A stretch of 64,000 bases of DNA from Amphiura filiformis (lineage: Eukaryota > Echinodermata > Ophiuroidea > Amphilepidida > Amphiuridae), in the NCBI RefSeq assembly GCF_039555335.1, contig NC_092628.1:33688965-33752964 (forward strand). Direction: 5' to 3'. Below, piece by piece: positions 12,201-23,300 of this stretch; position 1 is the first letter of the stretch; each line of letters opens with the position of its first letter. The notes beneath the pieces were generated by a model. The model was not told the DNA's origin, made no database searches, and saw only the letters and a program-made list of their open reading frames with translations. A program made the translations under genes and the position numbers.

Positions 12201-12909
12201 AAATACCGATACCGACCAATTTAATAAAAACCGGTGATATGCTTTGGTTTTGGTTAAAACGTTTTGATAACATTTCCGGTCCGGTTATAAAGGTTACTCA
12301 TTTTCAACACGAATCATATGAAAAAAAACCCAAAAAAAACCACTACAACAACTTGAGTTTAAAAATGTTGTCCAAATGTTATTGTAACATATTTTTGGAC
12401 AAACATTTATGCAAAATATTTTGTCAACACTTAAAGAACATTATGCAAGAATGTTTTGTAACAAGTTTTTCAAAAATATTTTTTAAAGTTACTCGAACGT
12501 TTTAATACCCTTTATTATATTCGTTTTGTGTCTTAGGAATAGACATGAGAAGTATTTTAATTCTTCTGAAACATCACTGATGAATGAACCGCTTTTATAT
12601 CAGTAATTTCCAGTCATTCGTATAAATGGGCAAAATTTAGCCGAGTGTGTATAAATTCTCCAATCTCATGATAACACTTACCATTCTTTCTCTATTATAA
12701 CCAGTTATATTCGTGCTATATATCCAATTCAATTCTGCCATTCTTGCTCCTTTACCCTGTACCACTCTGTCAAACTCTTGAAGGAATAGTCTTGCTTGTA
12801 CTTCGTCTGTAATCAATTCGCCATTTGACCTGCTGATCGTTTGGGCTAAAACTAACAAGACGAAAACCAAGAAAACTTGTCCACATGTGATATTTTTTGA
12901 TGCTGCCAT
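100..12909 (-). CDS. ACE: ACE-A: angiotensin-converting enzyme-like gene, 3' part outside the window, exon 4 decayed
   Basis: M2-family zinc dipeptidyl carboxypeptidase, probably secreted or surface bound. Visible exons in transcript order: 12909-12682, 11960-11802, 10944-10845, remnant 7258-7222, 4856-4668, 4429-4332, 2665-2496, 877-654, 244-100. Phases and lengths match ACE-B except that exon 5 is one codon shorter. Exon 1 begins with ATG and a signal peptide. Exon 8 keeps HHEMGH and HEAIGD, the zinc site. Two problems are seen. Exon 4 retains only about 12 codons ([12 protein letters not shown]) before unrelated DNA, losing roughly 36 codons. In exon 6 the first tryptophan of the usual NMW..xW segment is methionine. 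Exon 4 is phase 1 at both ends, so skipping it would keep the frame, but the product would lack a conserved helical segment. Either a pseudogene or a gene with an unseen replacement exon. The last exons lie left of position 1. Confidence 0.8.
654..877 (-). CDS. ACE: ACE-A exon 8 (zinc site)
   Basis: 224 nt, enters with one base completing an Arg codon and leaves with one base. Contains HHEMGH (two zinc His and catalytic Glu) and, 23 residues after the last His, HEAIGD with the third zinc ligand Glu. The Gly in the usual [10 protein letters not shown] is Ala here (NPAF). Donor GTGAGT at 653-648. Confidence 0.92.
878..2495. other. ACE-A intron 7, no gene recognised
   Basis: 1.6 kb. A 189-codon open frame on the minus strand (1724-1155) begins with TTG and resembles nothing I know; taken as chance. 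The part at 905-1180 has short internal repeats typical of mobile-element ends (CCACACAGGGAGT; AATGGAATAGCCCA), but I could not place both ends. Confidence 0.5.
2496..2665 (-). CDS. ACE: ACE-A exon 7
   Basis: 170 nt, starts in phase 0 with [15 protein letters not shown] and ends in DFGNAKDF plus two bases of Arg. Carries [10 protein letters not shown], whose HASA stretch lines the substrate cleft in known ACE structures. Acceptor CCTAG, donor GTTTGT. Intact. Confidence 0.9.
2739..3030 (+). mobile_element. tRNA-headed SINE
   Basis: RNA polymerase III A box (TGGCCGAGCGG, 2748-2758) and B box (GGTTCGAGCCC, 2791-2801) within a tRNA-like head with CTCATAA anticodon loop, then an unrelated body (TTGAGTAAGGCACTTTATC) ending in AAAGCGCTTTGG and GGCGCTGTATAAAT and an AT-rich tail. 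Lies in ACE-A intron 6. Not a functional tRNA gene. Confidence 0.8.
3314..3564 (+). repeat. Dispersed repeat, copy 1
   Basis: About 250 bp matching the reverse complement of 55350-55533: shared blocks include TAAACTAACATACCTTGCA, CGTCATTTTATTATTAC, ATATTAGTCGAACGC and CAGTACGTACATGG. No coding capacity or terminal repeats recognised. Confidence 0.65.
3995..4186. mobile_element. Tc1/mariner-like MITE
   Basis: 192 bp with terminal inverted repeats beginning CAGTAAAGATTCGCC on the left and CCGTAAAGATTCGCC on the right strand, extending at least 23 bp, flanked by TA on both sides (3993-3994, 4187-4188). No coding sequence. ACE-A intron 6. Confidence 0.7.
4332..4429 (-). CDS. ACE: ACE-A exon 6
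   Basis: 98 nt; encodes [20 protein letters not shown] and on to DDLRRK, then donor GTATAG. B and C read NMWSQMW and NMWSQSW at the start, so the first Trp has become Met and the Gln has become His, changes at positions conserved in family M2. Frame stays open. Confidence 0.85.
4668..4856 (-). CDS. ACE: ACE-A exon 5
   Basis: 189 nt (192 in B and C: one codon deleted near YEDDLKE). Encodes GYDDMGAVW through [15 protein letters not shown] to [11 protein letters not shown]. Acceptor ACAG, donor GTAAGT. Open throughout. Confidence 0.88.
5163..5309. mobile_element. MITE with telomere-repeat core
   Basis: Inverted ends of about 40 bp (left TACGGTAACTATTATTC ... CTGCGCAC; right GTGCGCAAGG ... AAGTACCGTA) enclose about 50 bp of CCCTAA/CCCTAAT repeats at 5213-5262. 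Inserted in ACE-A intron 4, in sequence otherwise similar to ACE-C intron 4. Confidence 0.65.
5545..5645. repeat. Two adjacent AT-rich palindromes
   Basis: TATTAAATTTTGGG pairs with CCCAAAATTTAATA (5545-5580), and CATGTCGCTTTTTT pairs with AAAAAAGCGACATG (5599-5645, small central loop). Probably mobile-element remains; no gene. Confidence 0.6.
6290..6645 (-). mobile_element. Penelope-like element remnant with GIY-YIG domain
   Basis: Reverse strand encodes [20 protein letters not shown], then [20 protein letters not shown] and [14 protein letters not shown]: the GIY-YIG endonuclease module found at the C-terminus of Penelope-like reverse transcriptases (CxxC, YIGET, RxxEH). After a frameshift the end [18 protein letters not shown] is recognisable. 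No reverse transcriptase part is present. Lies in ACE-A intron 4, close to the exon 4 breakpoint. Confidence 0.8.
7222..7258 (-). pseudogene. ACE: ACE-A exon 4 remnant, 5' end only
   Basis: Reverse strand reads TCTTCAG then ATCTTACCAATATTATGATG, matching the first codons of exon 4 in B and C (LTNIM.TSR.Y). Similarity stops near 7222. The coding stretch that in B and C runs through [12 protein letters not shown] to EIAEAN is absent, and I found no copy of it elsewhere between 4857 and 10844. A cryptic GTATGT donor follows near 7208, but using it would leave exon 5 out of frame. Confidence 0.75.
8013..8103. repeat. Interstitial telomere-type repeat tract
   Basis: About 90 bp of degenerate CCCTAA units (CCCTAA, CCTAAT, ACCCTAAA). 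No inverted ends seen around it, unlike the tract at 5213. Confidence 0.8.
8248..8546. mobile_element. Foldback element with CCCGGGGG ends
   Basis: Left CCCGGGGGTCTTC ... GTGTGCCACG pairs with right CGTGGCACATCCCC ... GAAGAACCCCCCCGGG; the centre is palindromic around AATTGGGCGC. Non-coding. ACE-A intron 3. Confidence 0.6.
10065..10099. repeat. Short perfect-arm hairpin
   Basis: GTATCACCTTAAGGGA, a short spacer, then TCCCCTTAAGTGGTATC. It resembles the ends of TTAA-type elements fused head to head. Confidence 0.55.
10845..10944 (-). CDS. ACE: ACE-A exon 3
   Basis: 100 nt, phase 0 to phase 1. Encodes [18 protein letters not shown] and on to ETCLPLDP; the two Cys of the first ACE disulfide are present. 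Acceptor TTTCACAG, donor GTAGGA. Confidence 0.9.
11802..11960 (-). CDS. ACE: ACE-A exon 2
   Basis: 159 nt, exactly 53 codons, phase 0 at both ends. Begins [20 protein letters not shown] and ends KDDETIAE. Acceptor GACAG, donor GTACGT. Intact. Confidence 0.9.
12170..12512. repeat. AT-rich AACGTTTT-type repeat, diverged copy
   Basis: Shares AAAACGTTTTGATAACATT, AAATATTTTGTCAACACTT and CGTTTTAATACCCTTTAT with the copies near 31000-32600, 36846-37083 and 38327-38747. ACE-A intron 1. Confidence 0.6.
12682..12909 (-). CDS. ACE: ACE-A exon 1 (start, signal peptide)
   Basis: 76 codons from ATG at 12909-12907. [10 protein letters not shown], then a hydrophobic stretch ([12 protein letters not shown]) and a polar region, a typical signal peptide, then the mature N-terminus [17 protein letters not shown] to YNRERM. 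Donor GTAAGT. Start chosen because B and C begin at the same place. Confidence 0.92.
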
Positions 12910-13465
12910 AGTGCCTTTAAATAAACGAATGAGTCATCACGTAAATCCAAGATAATATGTGTAGATAGCACCAACATTGACTGAAATGCGAGATTTTGTG
13001 TGTCCCGTTAATATGGTTAAATTTCGAACTGACATCTAGCCAAAACTGACATCTAGCCAAAACCGTTCGATGTTATTTGCCTTCAGGACGCATTCCACTA
13101 AATCACTAAGGAAAAGGTGATCATCCGGTGAAAGGTATATGGAGACAATTTGGTGTCCTTTTTGACCTAATTCTCGATGAGATTGGATAACTTATGTTAT
13201 CTTCTGATCACTGAAGTCATATCAAATTAAAAAAACAACAACGATATTATATTTTAAAAAAAACCCAGTAGCTCCCCCCTCCCCTCCCCCATCCCCAGGA
13301 TAGTGTCTGAAATGGTTTGCCCGGTTTGCTTCTATGCTCACAAAATTGTTGTTGGTTTTTTTTTTATATAATACAGAAAAAAGATAATTCTTACGTTGTT
13401 TTTAATGGAACATTTTTTGACGGTCTATTTCATCGCGCATGCGTACCAATCAGACGTTACACCTG
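12910..13465 (-). promoter_or_regulatory. ACE-A 5' flank with GCGCATGCGT palindrome
   Basis: Blocks near the ATG (GTAAATCCAA; GAAATGCGAGA) match the B and C flanks. GCGCATGCGT at 13435-13444 is followed by AAGTTAGAAC at about 13461, as in B. It lies about 520 bp upstream because about 300 bp of unrelated DNA is inserted. NRF-1-like by sequence; function inferred. No TATA box seen. Confidence 0.5.
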
Positions 13466-14278
13466 AAGTTAGAACAGTCTAGGCCGGCTTGTGCTCCTTC
13501 TTACTTATCAAACCGTCTGGCGACAACCTCTAAAGTATGTCCTTTCTGATTGGCCAAAACCATCGAGCTTCAGAAACCTTTGGCACAGTGGGTGGTTTAC
13601 ATGTGTATTTCAATTGAAAACGTGGCAAGCATGTCCAGATTTTCTAGCAAATTTGTGCGTTTTTGTTGTTGCAAATTTGTATGTAGTATCTTGGGGAAAA
13701 AAAGCCAGAATCTCCCAATGTGTAATGAAATAGCCTTATACATTTTGATGATATTAGTCTTAAAAGTTCCTTCTGTTAGAATTGTAGCGCATCTACTGAT
13801 AATTTGGTGGTCACAGTACTGAAAAAATAATTAGTTACAGTTTACGTAAATTTTTGGGTCAAAATCACGTAGTAATATCGTAGAATTCCATCTATATACA
13901 AGCATATAATGTGTGTTTGTGACGAAAGGCCAAATTAATGCAGACATTTCCTCAAAATTACAAAATCATTTGAACTTTCAAAAAATCAATTAATACATGC
14001 GGCTGTAGAAACAAGTATTATTTAAAGACCAGACTATTGTAATGTCAGATTAACGGCCGTTTCGTATCGCACGAGTTGGTAGGGCATCGCGCTTTGACGC
14101 ACGAAAGAGTGACCTCGAATCGGTTCTATCTTTTATTCTTTTCCAGTTTAACTTTCCCCATAAATAATAGCATTTTATACTACCAAACATTTTTGCTGCG
14201 ACCATTACGATCTAATCTCATTGCCGATGGATAATGGTGATTCGCTAGCCAGAACAATACGGCCTCCTCTGTCCTCTC

Positions 14279-14698
14279 CCCCGGGTGGGCACTGAACATT
14301 AGAAGTGACGGGTATGTGCCTATACCGGCATCACGAAGAAGGGGGCTACCGGGTACAAAACGTTATTTTAAAAAAGGGGGGTCAATGGGTACAAGCAAAA
14401 TGAAAAAAGGGGTCATCAGGTAGACAATTTTGAAAAAAATTGAGCAAAATTCTTGTTCTTGTTCCAAATTTCCAATACAAATTTGTTGAAATAAGAGAAT
14501 TTGACAGTTTCGGCAATATTTTGTGGTATTTTGATGATGCTATTCCGGAAAAAAGGGGGTCATTGGGTAGCTGCAACTATTAAAATAAAGGGTATGACTT
14601 TAAAAAAAAGGGGGGTCATCGGGTATAGTCGACTTCAAAAGAGGGGGCTTATTGACAGGCACATACCGTCACTTCCAAAGTTGAGTGCCCCCCCCGGG
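14279..14698. mobile_element. Inverted-repeat element with GGGGTCATTGGGTA internal units
   Basis: Ends pair over about 40 bp (CCGGGTGGGCACT ... GTGACGGGTATGTGCC; GGCACATACCGTCAC ... GAGTGCCCCCCCCGG). The inside is a series of A-rich units each containing a variant of GGGGTCATTGGGTA. A relative lies at 47868-48397. Confidence 0.65.
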
Positions 14699-14938
14699 CC
14701 TCTCCCTGGCTTACACGAGACCATGAAAGGTCGTATTTCAACACGACGGGCATATGGTGCGCCCTCTGCCACCACGGCAGCATCAACCCAGCTGGACTTC
14801 TGCCATTCCATGCTAAATATTAAAACCCCGAACATCTGAACATGCCTAACCAATGCTAACGAGACTAGGGAAAATAACTGAAAGAGGTTGAAAGGGAAAG
14901 GGCAGTAGAGCTAGCAGAGAGGTGCAGTATTTGGAGCC

Positions 14939-16845
14939 TCAACAAAGGACCGGAGGAATAATGAATGGGAGGGAGGAATAATTTACAACTAAATAAACAA
15001 AATGAAACCAGAAATTAGTTGAGGTATTTTAACATAGTTTACATGGACAAAACACAAGTATGCAAAATAATATATCATCGTTTACTGTTCTTACCTGAGT
15101 TACATTACAGCATAATTGAATTTTATTTGTACATTTTTCCTTATCGAAACACATCAGGAAGTTGATAAGATGCATTGAGAATCAGCAAAAAAAGTGGATT
15201 CTCGAAACATGGTTACAAAATCATCTCATATATCATGTATATACAGGTTGCAATTGAGGCACAGCATTCAGCACGTGGTGTAGCAATGAGCAATTTTTAA
15301 GTTGACCTTCTTCCCGCCAAAGAAATCAATTTAGCCTAATATGATATCCATATGTTCATCACATCAAAAGGTTCATCTGTGCCAATTTTGCTGATTTTCC
15401 GGAATAATTGACAACGGTTTTGATACACCATTCTACTCGGGCTATGTAATCGCCAGCTTGAATCATCTTTGCCCCACAGATAGGATATTCTATGTTATAT
15501 TTTACCAACACCTTGCACATACATGACATGGTAATGATTAAGAGGGATGTAATGCATGATAATAATAGTTGGAAATGGCGTAAATTAAGGGTCAAATAGG
15601 ACACACTGTCATAACTTATACACCCCTCTGCAGATTGCGTCCTACCTTTATGAATAATTCAATTCAAATCAATTCTAATTTACTCGAACATTATGTTGGC
15701 TTTCAACAAAGGACCGGAGGGATGATGAACGGGAGGGAGGAATAATTGACAACGAAATTAAACAAGGTGACACTGACCAGAAATAAGTTGAGGTATTTTA
15801 ATATGGTTTAACAAAACACAAGTAAGAAAAAATAATATATCTTTGTATTTACTGTACTTAACCTGAGTCACATCACAGCATAATTGAATTTTTTCCTAAT
15901 CGAAACATATCAGGAAATTGATGAGATGCGTTCACTGCTATTGAGAATCAGCATGAAAAGTGGATTCCCGAAACATGGTTACAAATCATCTCATATGCAC
16001 ATTCAGTGTGCACTTGATGTCCGGTCTATCGCCTGCTAAAGGCAACTTAATCAAATTCAAATCCCGGATTCAAATATGCCTGGACAAATTATCACCAGAA
16101 CAATGTATGTTCGCGATTACGTCACATGCGGTTTAGGAATAGTGGGACAAGTGTGTGCATAATATAATAATAGTTTAATAGTAATACCGTAAATAATTTA
16201 ATAGTAATACCGTAAATTATGCAACCAATTGGTCAAATATGTCAAACATTGTTAATTAGGACAAACTGTCAGAACGTATACACCCCTCTGCAGATTGTGT
16301 GACGAACTATAGATGCGCCGTCATGTATATTTTGCTTAATCGAAACATCAGGAAATTGTTGAGATGCGTCCACTGCTATTGAGAATCAGCAAGAAAAATG
16401 GATTCCCGAAACATGGTTACAAATCACCTCATATACAGCGGTCTATCGCCTGCTAAAGGCAACATAATCAAATTCAAATATGCCTAGACAAATTGTCATG
16501 AGAACATTGATAATGTATGTTCGCGATTATGTCACATGCGGTTTGGGAATAGTTGGACAAGTTTGTGATAACAACATTAACGACCGATCGATTTGATTTC
16601 TACCAAAAATTTTCTCAAATTATTCCACTTGTTAAATCAATTCAACGTCAGACCAGTTTGCACCGTCTAGGATGATTTTTGAATATGAAAAATGTTAACC
16701 CCAGTGTAGGCAAGTGGGCAAATATATCAAATAGGTCTCACTGTCAGAACTTATAATACTCCCCCTGTGCAGATTGTGTCGGTTGTGCTATCTTTATGAA
16801 TTTCGTTAAGATTTAATTCACACCAATTCCAATTTATTCGACATA
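14939..16845. repeat. Three degenerate tandem units, 0.5-0.75 kb each
   Basis: Units about 14939-15690, 15702-16305 and 16318-16845. Units 1 and 2 start CAACAAAGGACCGGAGG; all share CGAAACA, GAGAATCAGCA and CGAAACATGGTTACAAA and end near a CAGATTG block after CCCCTCTG or CCCCTGTG. Units 2 and 3 also share TCTATCGCCTGCTAAAGGCA. No coding capacity seen. Confidence 0.7.
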
Positions 16846-16900
16846 TCAAAATTGTTTATAAAAATGATAAATCCATAACAACAGAATAGCAATATTGGGC

Positions 16901-16965
<65 letters not shown>

Positions 16966-16966
16966 G

Positions 16967-17064
<98 letters not shown>

Positions 17065-17114
17065 TAATAATAATAATAATAAAACAACAACAACAACAAC
17101 AATAATAATAATAA
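16901..17114. repeat. (AAT)n microsatellite with AAC tail
   Basis: About 70 AAT units, interrupted by AAAG and AAAT, then six AAC and further AAT units. The long Ile, Leu and Asn frames it creates are artefacts. It lies 140 bp past the ACE-B stop, possibly within the 3' UTR. Confidence 0.95.
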
Positions 17115-17256
17115 ATGTTGTATATTTTTTACTAAATGATGGTAAAATTATATTGATAACAATGATGTTTGCCACTTGTCTTAAAAGCGATACTTTTGTT
17201 TGCACTTCATGTGCGACATTTCAATATAGATAGGCCTACATAGGAAGATCCTCATG

Positions 17257-17345
17257 CTATAAACGCTGTAGTAGTAGTTCCAAACATGTACAAACAAAAA
17301 GAACAGTTGCTGACGCTACGATGTGTGGTGCAGCTCCAACTGGAT
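17257..17345 (-). CDS. ACE: ACE-B exon 13 (C-terminal hydrophobic tail, stop)
   Basis: 89 nt. Completes an Asp codon, then [28 protein letters not shown] and TAG. The tail is hydrophobic with almost no polar residues after it, so it could be a short membrane anchor or a GPI-anchor signal with small residues (GAA or ASA) as the attachment site. C has the same exon. Confidence 0.85.
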
Positions 17346-20300
17346 CTAAAATGAAAAACAAGAACAAACTAATAATTACACTTCCCGAATCATGAGTAAA
17401 TGGCACTCCGTCTATGCTCCCGGACTCATGCTAGTCGGTGAACACTATCTTTTGCATCGTATTTTGTGAACTTTTCAGAGGCAAACGACGCCTCTTTGTT
17501 AACAATTTCGCGAATGCAATACCTCTTTTTGGTTAAGACGCGAACGTATAAATACCGGGTTTTTTTTACTGAAACGCGTATGACGAGTACCGAAAACTGA
17601 GTAGGGTTTGCATATTTTTGTGTCCCAAAGTAAGAAATATGTCATGTATGTAGAGCAATATTATGCTGTTATTTAGCATATGCCCATTAAATTTTACTTT
17701 ATTTGATTCATAGGTGAAGAAAATCTTTTCTTTTTTTTACAATTTTGCGATTTTTTTTAAAATTGTGTGTTTCACGAATCGCGTTTCTTCAACAGAAGTC
17801 ACCCCATATTTCGTGCAATTTCTGACGAGCTTGAGTACCAGCGGAAAGGAGTGTGGGGCCTTACTAAATGGTCAAATTAAAACAGTATTACAATTGCCAA
17901 TAAAACGCATGAATTTCAAATTCACCATCCTGAGGTGTTTAAATACTATTATGCCACACATGTACAATGAATAACATATCAATCACCTGGTGGCATCCAC
18001 TGAGTATCTGGCCATCCGATTACTTCACCATTCCTTTTATTCTCGTCAATTAACCAATCGGTCAGTGGTTGGAAATACTCCATTAGTGCTGAAGCGTCAA
18101 ATTCGCGTTGTCCTGTCATAACTTCCATAGCGTCCGGCCAGGGTTGGCTTGAACCCATCTTCATCATATCTCTGTGCAAAAAAGTAAAGGAAGGCTTTAG
18201 TAAATTTTATGCCGCTTTGCGTTTTAAAAGGTGTCCATGAATATGTTCTAAAACTCTCTGCCCCGTTGACTTGCCAAATTCTCTTACCCCTTTTCGACCT
18301 GTCAAATAGTACTTGTCCCCCGGCTCCTCTTTTTTCCCTAGGGTGACCAGATAATTATTGCACAACTCCTTAGCTTAGTACAGAAGAACCATTCATCATT
18401 ATTCATACTTACGAAATAAGATTCCCCGCTTCTTTGGAGCGATAGATGTCGCAGCGATGCAATGGTCCCGTGTTGTTAGATACTTTACATAGTGATTGAT
18501 GGAATTGGAACTGTATCACAAAGCTGATAAAATATCTAAGAAAAGACAAAAGAAAAGAAACATTAGCAGTAATATACAAAGTAGACTTTAAATGTAATAA
18601 AGGTACAAGTTGCCGTAAATATCGAATTTAAAGAGGCGATATGCTTTAACGAATATTTTAAGAAAGTTACACTGACATCAATGTTGATACCGGTCCCAGG
18701 TGCAGTAAGGAACATATTTGATTTTTCGTGTTTGATTTAAAAAACGAGACAATTTGTAATCGTTTTAATCGCCCGCAATAGGAAGATGTCATCAACTTTC
18801 TAGTGGTCTTTCCTATTAATCTAATAATAGTCTTCTTATATAGCGTAACAAAAAACATTGATTGTCAAAGGCTGCAGTTGAACATCGAATGCCCCATCAC
18901 TCACTACACCTTAGCTAAAGTGCTCTTACACCAAGTGGAAAACATGGCCTGGCCACATTCATCAGAGATACGGATTTAGTCTATTATGACGGGCAGTCTG
19001 CAGACGACTCAGAGCTTAAATGGCTGGCTGTGAACTACATCTCAACACCAGATACAAGCAGTCCGCGGTCTGATATGTCCCACGACATGGGTAAAGCTTA
19101 ACAGACGATTCAACCCCAACCTGTGAATTCGGAGTAGAGCACGTAGCAGACAGTCAACCCGTCATCTCTGATTACCTGCTATACTACCTTTCAAATGGAG
19201 CACAAGGCCTGGCAGACATTAACTATATACTGGCTGATCTGACTACCCTTTGGTTTTAATGTTTCATTCGCAAGCAGAAGACCACTTACCGTATGTATGA
19301 TACGTCATTTGCGATATGAAACTTAGCAGCAGGGTCAAAATCGGCTTCAGTTCGTTTTAGCGGCGGAACAATACCTTGGTATTTGGTTCTGAAATAGTCA
19401 CAAGATCAATTACATAGTGTAAGAGAAGTAGACATCCTGACTTTTGTCACACGATAGGCCAAATATTACGGTATTAACATTGAAGACAATCTAACACCCC
19501 ACCACGTCCCACCATAATTCTACTAGACACAGAAAGATCATTGGGCTAAACAAATAAATTACATAAGTGGGAACATTGACAATTATATCGTAATATCTTG
19601 TCAGTTTCAAGTTACTTGCTGTCTGCTACTTACATCTTTTTAGATAATTAGCAAAAAAGCAAACTAAAACAGTACCAACTGACCAGCAGGGAAGCTTTGA
19701 ATGGATCTTAAAAAGATTCAAGTAGTGTACATAACCAAGGAAAATAAATGTTAAGAACTGTTTAATGTGTACAACAACATCCAAAATTTAGGGTTACAAA
19801 GACAAAACAACCGACGTTTCGGGAGCATAAAAACATCCCTTTTACAAGGTAAAAACAAGTAGCACTAGTAACTAGCATCTGAAACGTCGGTTGTTTTGTC
19901 TTTTTAACCATACATTGTGGATGTTGTTGTACATATTAAACAATTGTTAACATTTAGATAATGAGTCAGAAACCAAATCTTATTTGAATCTGTTTAGCAT
20001 TTGGGTTTATCACTAAAAGTATAACGAAATAAGAGTACAACTTAATAAACAAGACAACATGTTGTCTGCCTAAAAAAAACGTCACTGGACTTCTTCAGTG
20101 TTACCTCAACTCCCACCATTTTGCATTGTATTGATCAGGTGTGATCGTTCCATTAAAGACTGCCCAGCGCCATTGATCCATAAGATATCCAAATGGGAGG
20201 AAAGCAATTTTATCGGCCGCCATAAACATAAGAAAGTTTAAGTCACTTTCTGAAATATAAACATATTTGAAACACTAGCATGAATCATGATTAGGGTTGT

Positions 20301-23300
20301 CCGAAGCTTGCGTCGAGTATTGATTGATGAAGTAAATACAATCAATAACAAATGTATGCATATAGTATTGATAAGATTAACCAAAGAAGGATATCATGCT
20401 TTCGATTCTGGTTTCTTTGTGTTGATAATTGTAGCCTATTTGTTATGTTTGTCAACAACTGGCCCCTGAATTCAGATGATTTGTTTTTCAATGTGGTGCG
20501 CAGCAAACACACAACGTTTTACAGTAAAGATTTGAATGCTGGGTTATATGATGAAGGCTATAAGAATGTTTTAATAACATTCATAAAACATTTTTGAAAA
20601 TACTCTCTATTAGACTTTGCAAAAAGTTTTATAAACATTTTTATATTTGCTGATTGATGATGAACTTTGGATGAGCACAAAAGCATCGTGACTGCCCCGT
20701 AACAGTATCTTTGGTTCCAGGAATTGCCCATGCACATGCCCAGATGTATACAAGTCTATATATACATGATGTCATGAAGCTGTATTATTAATGTGTGTAT
20801 GTGAGATTGTGAAATTAGTGTATAAGTTGCGAAACTACAAAATTGCTGACCAGTGTGGAAATGTTTCAATGTCGTTTGCATGTGACTAGCATGAGAGACA
20901 GGTGGCCAACAGGAAGGAAAGGTGGGAGCCTGTGATTGGTTGAAAGTTGGCTTGACCATGAATGGAGGATTAGGGTGAGTGAGAGGAACAGGTGTGAGGA
21001 GTGGTGTGATGTTTGGATGTGGCCAGAGGAGGAGAATGAGAGGAGAGAGAGATCAATTGGAGTTTGGGTGTTGGAAGGAGAACATGCTTCTCATTAATAT
21101 GATTGTAGACTAGACATTGTATCAACTGTGGATTCTTTAATACTAAGAAAAGAACTGATGGATATTTTACATAATTATAATACAGTGCGTCTATGTGTCT
21201 GCTAAATCACTAACTACTAACTATACACCCTTCAACTTCATAACACATGATTTCAGAGATTGAGTTACTTTACAGACCCCAGGATTTGCACCAGCCACTG
21301 TCGTTTCATACTCACCATCGTCGTCTTGTACTTCATCGAGCAATCCTACAGCATGTAGATGCTTGGGTGTGGCAACAGATAATGCCAGAGTATCTCCAAT
21401 TGCCTCATGAAATCCCGGATTGGCACCCCCACGATATAACCATGGCTGATGTTTGTATTGCATCTGATATTGTGTATGACCCATTTCGTGATGAATGGTA
21501 ACGAATTCGTCCATGTTGATATCCGTGCACATTTTTATTCTGAAAAGTACAATACGAACATAAATATTCGTTAACATCTTAGTTTTTACAATGTTAAAGC
21601 GTTTTATCCTTGTTATTGTCCGCGATCAGCGCTTTGTGTAAAGACTGAGATATAATCCCGCGTTTTCAGTGGCGTAGATTTCTTTTTGACATTGGGGGGA
21701 TGAAGTTGGAAAAAAATCTTGAAGTATAGTAAATCCAGCACCCTTTGGCGGCAGAATTAGTTTATGATATAAATGCGCGCGAAGCGGGCGAAAATTTTTG
21801 CTATTTTGAAGCTAAACTGATGAAATATGGTGTAAAAGTAGATTAAATGCGCGAGAAGCGCGCGAAAATTTGCACTTTTGGGGCTAAAATGGGCAAATAT
21901 GAGGTTAATTTGGTCAGAAACCCATTATCAGGCGTCAACATTGGGGGGATGATTGTATGGACCATCCCCCCCAGGCAAAATATTGAGGGGGATTTATGCC
22001 CCCCATCCCCCAGGGATCTACGCCTATGCGCGTTTTAGAGGGAGTTTTTCGTAATATTGTTTCAGGTTTTGTTGACGTCTGCGGACAAAGGGAACGGGAA
22101 AATGCCAGCAAAAACGTTGGGCCAAATTCCAGCATCGAAGCCCTTACAGGTTAAGCTAGGAGTTATTTTTAGCACAAGATAATATAAACAAATTGATAAA
22201 ATCTATTATTGTTCAAGGTGAAGAGAGGAGTGAAATATTTTTTAATGTGTGAAGTTGTGCAAAAACTTGAAAAGTTATTTTGCTTATTTATAACCATCAT
22301 AACTATATGAGCTTCAAAAACTCTTCAAGTATAGATAGACACCAGACAAACCTAAAATCCTTAGCGTTGCCGAAGTCCCAGGCTGATGCATGACACACCA
22401 CCTCCCTGTCTTCAGGCTTTACTATCATAGAATGATCCCAGAACTCCTGTGGCATTTCTAATAATCCTAGAGATGTGAAAAACTCTTCGGCAACTTCGAA
22501 CATTTGCAAAGCTGTATAATTCTAGGAGATACAAAAGTAGATTACGTGTCAGAATAAGTTGCGTGTGACTATCGAACTTTTTTTGACAAATGGCAAAAGG
22601 TACTCTAAGAATAATTGTGATTAAAAGGAGGAGTGGAGGAGCGTTTTCTGAGAAAAAGGGACAGAACAGCACGATGATTGGTGTGTTGGAAAGACGCCAG
22701 ATGGGTTATGGGAAATATAAACATTATTGCAGACAACGAGGGTATAACGAATTCACATAGAACACATGTCATACATATTATTTCTTTATTATAATTTTAG
22801 AAACAGAAATCTAAACATGCTAAATAATCTATCGCACAAATCCCACAACATATGTTTGGGTTGAACTTGAGTAGACAGTTCAGTGGTAAATTCAACCAAT
22901 CCGGGCAGTGGTCCCATAACTTTGGGTGCGGATGGCACAGCAAGATAGTGGAAGCTTTTGACTATACCTTTATCCTTAAATTCTCGGTTATATCAACGGC
23001 AGCCTTTCCTGGATAAGGTTCCAGTATATCATTCAGAGATCCCCACATCTGAGACCACATGTTTCCTGTACATAATGATTTTGGAAAAGTACACTTAGTT
23101 ATGAGAAAAATGTATTTTATACATGAAGCTGGTTTCTACCATTTTAATAAGAATGTATTTTGTTAAAGTCCTTATTTCTTCTTCGTAAACTATTCCAATA
23201 TTTCACCTGCTGATCATCATAATAAGTTTAACGGAAGTCTCCGGCAATGCCTTATTATGTTAGAAAAATAATTATCAAGCACGAATCACATGGTTTTATT

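Larger units (their letters stand above)
12910..17256. other. Intergenic DNA between ACE-B and ACE-A
   Basis: 4.3 kb. Contains the ACE-A promoter candidate, one foldback (14279-14698), a three-unit tandem repeat (14939-16845) and a large AAT microsatellite. Short open frames here have no recognisable similarity. Confidence 0.7.

Noticed and set aside
16818-17233. Long Ile, Leu and Asn open frames on both strands
   Set aside because: Produced entirely by the AAT microsatellite.
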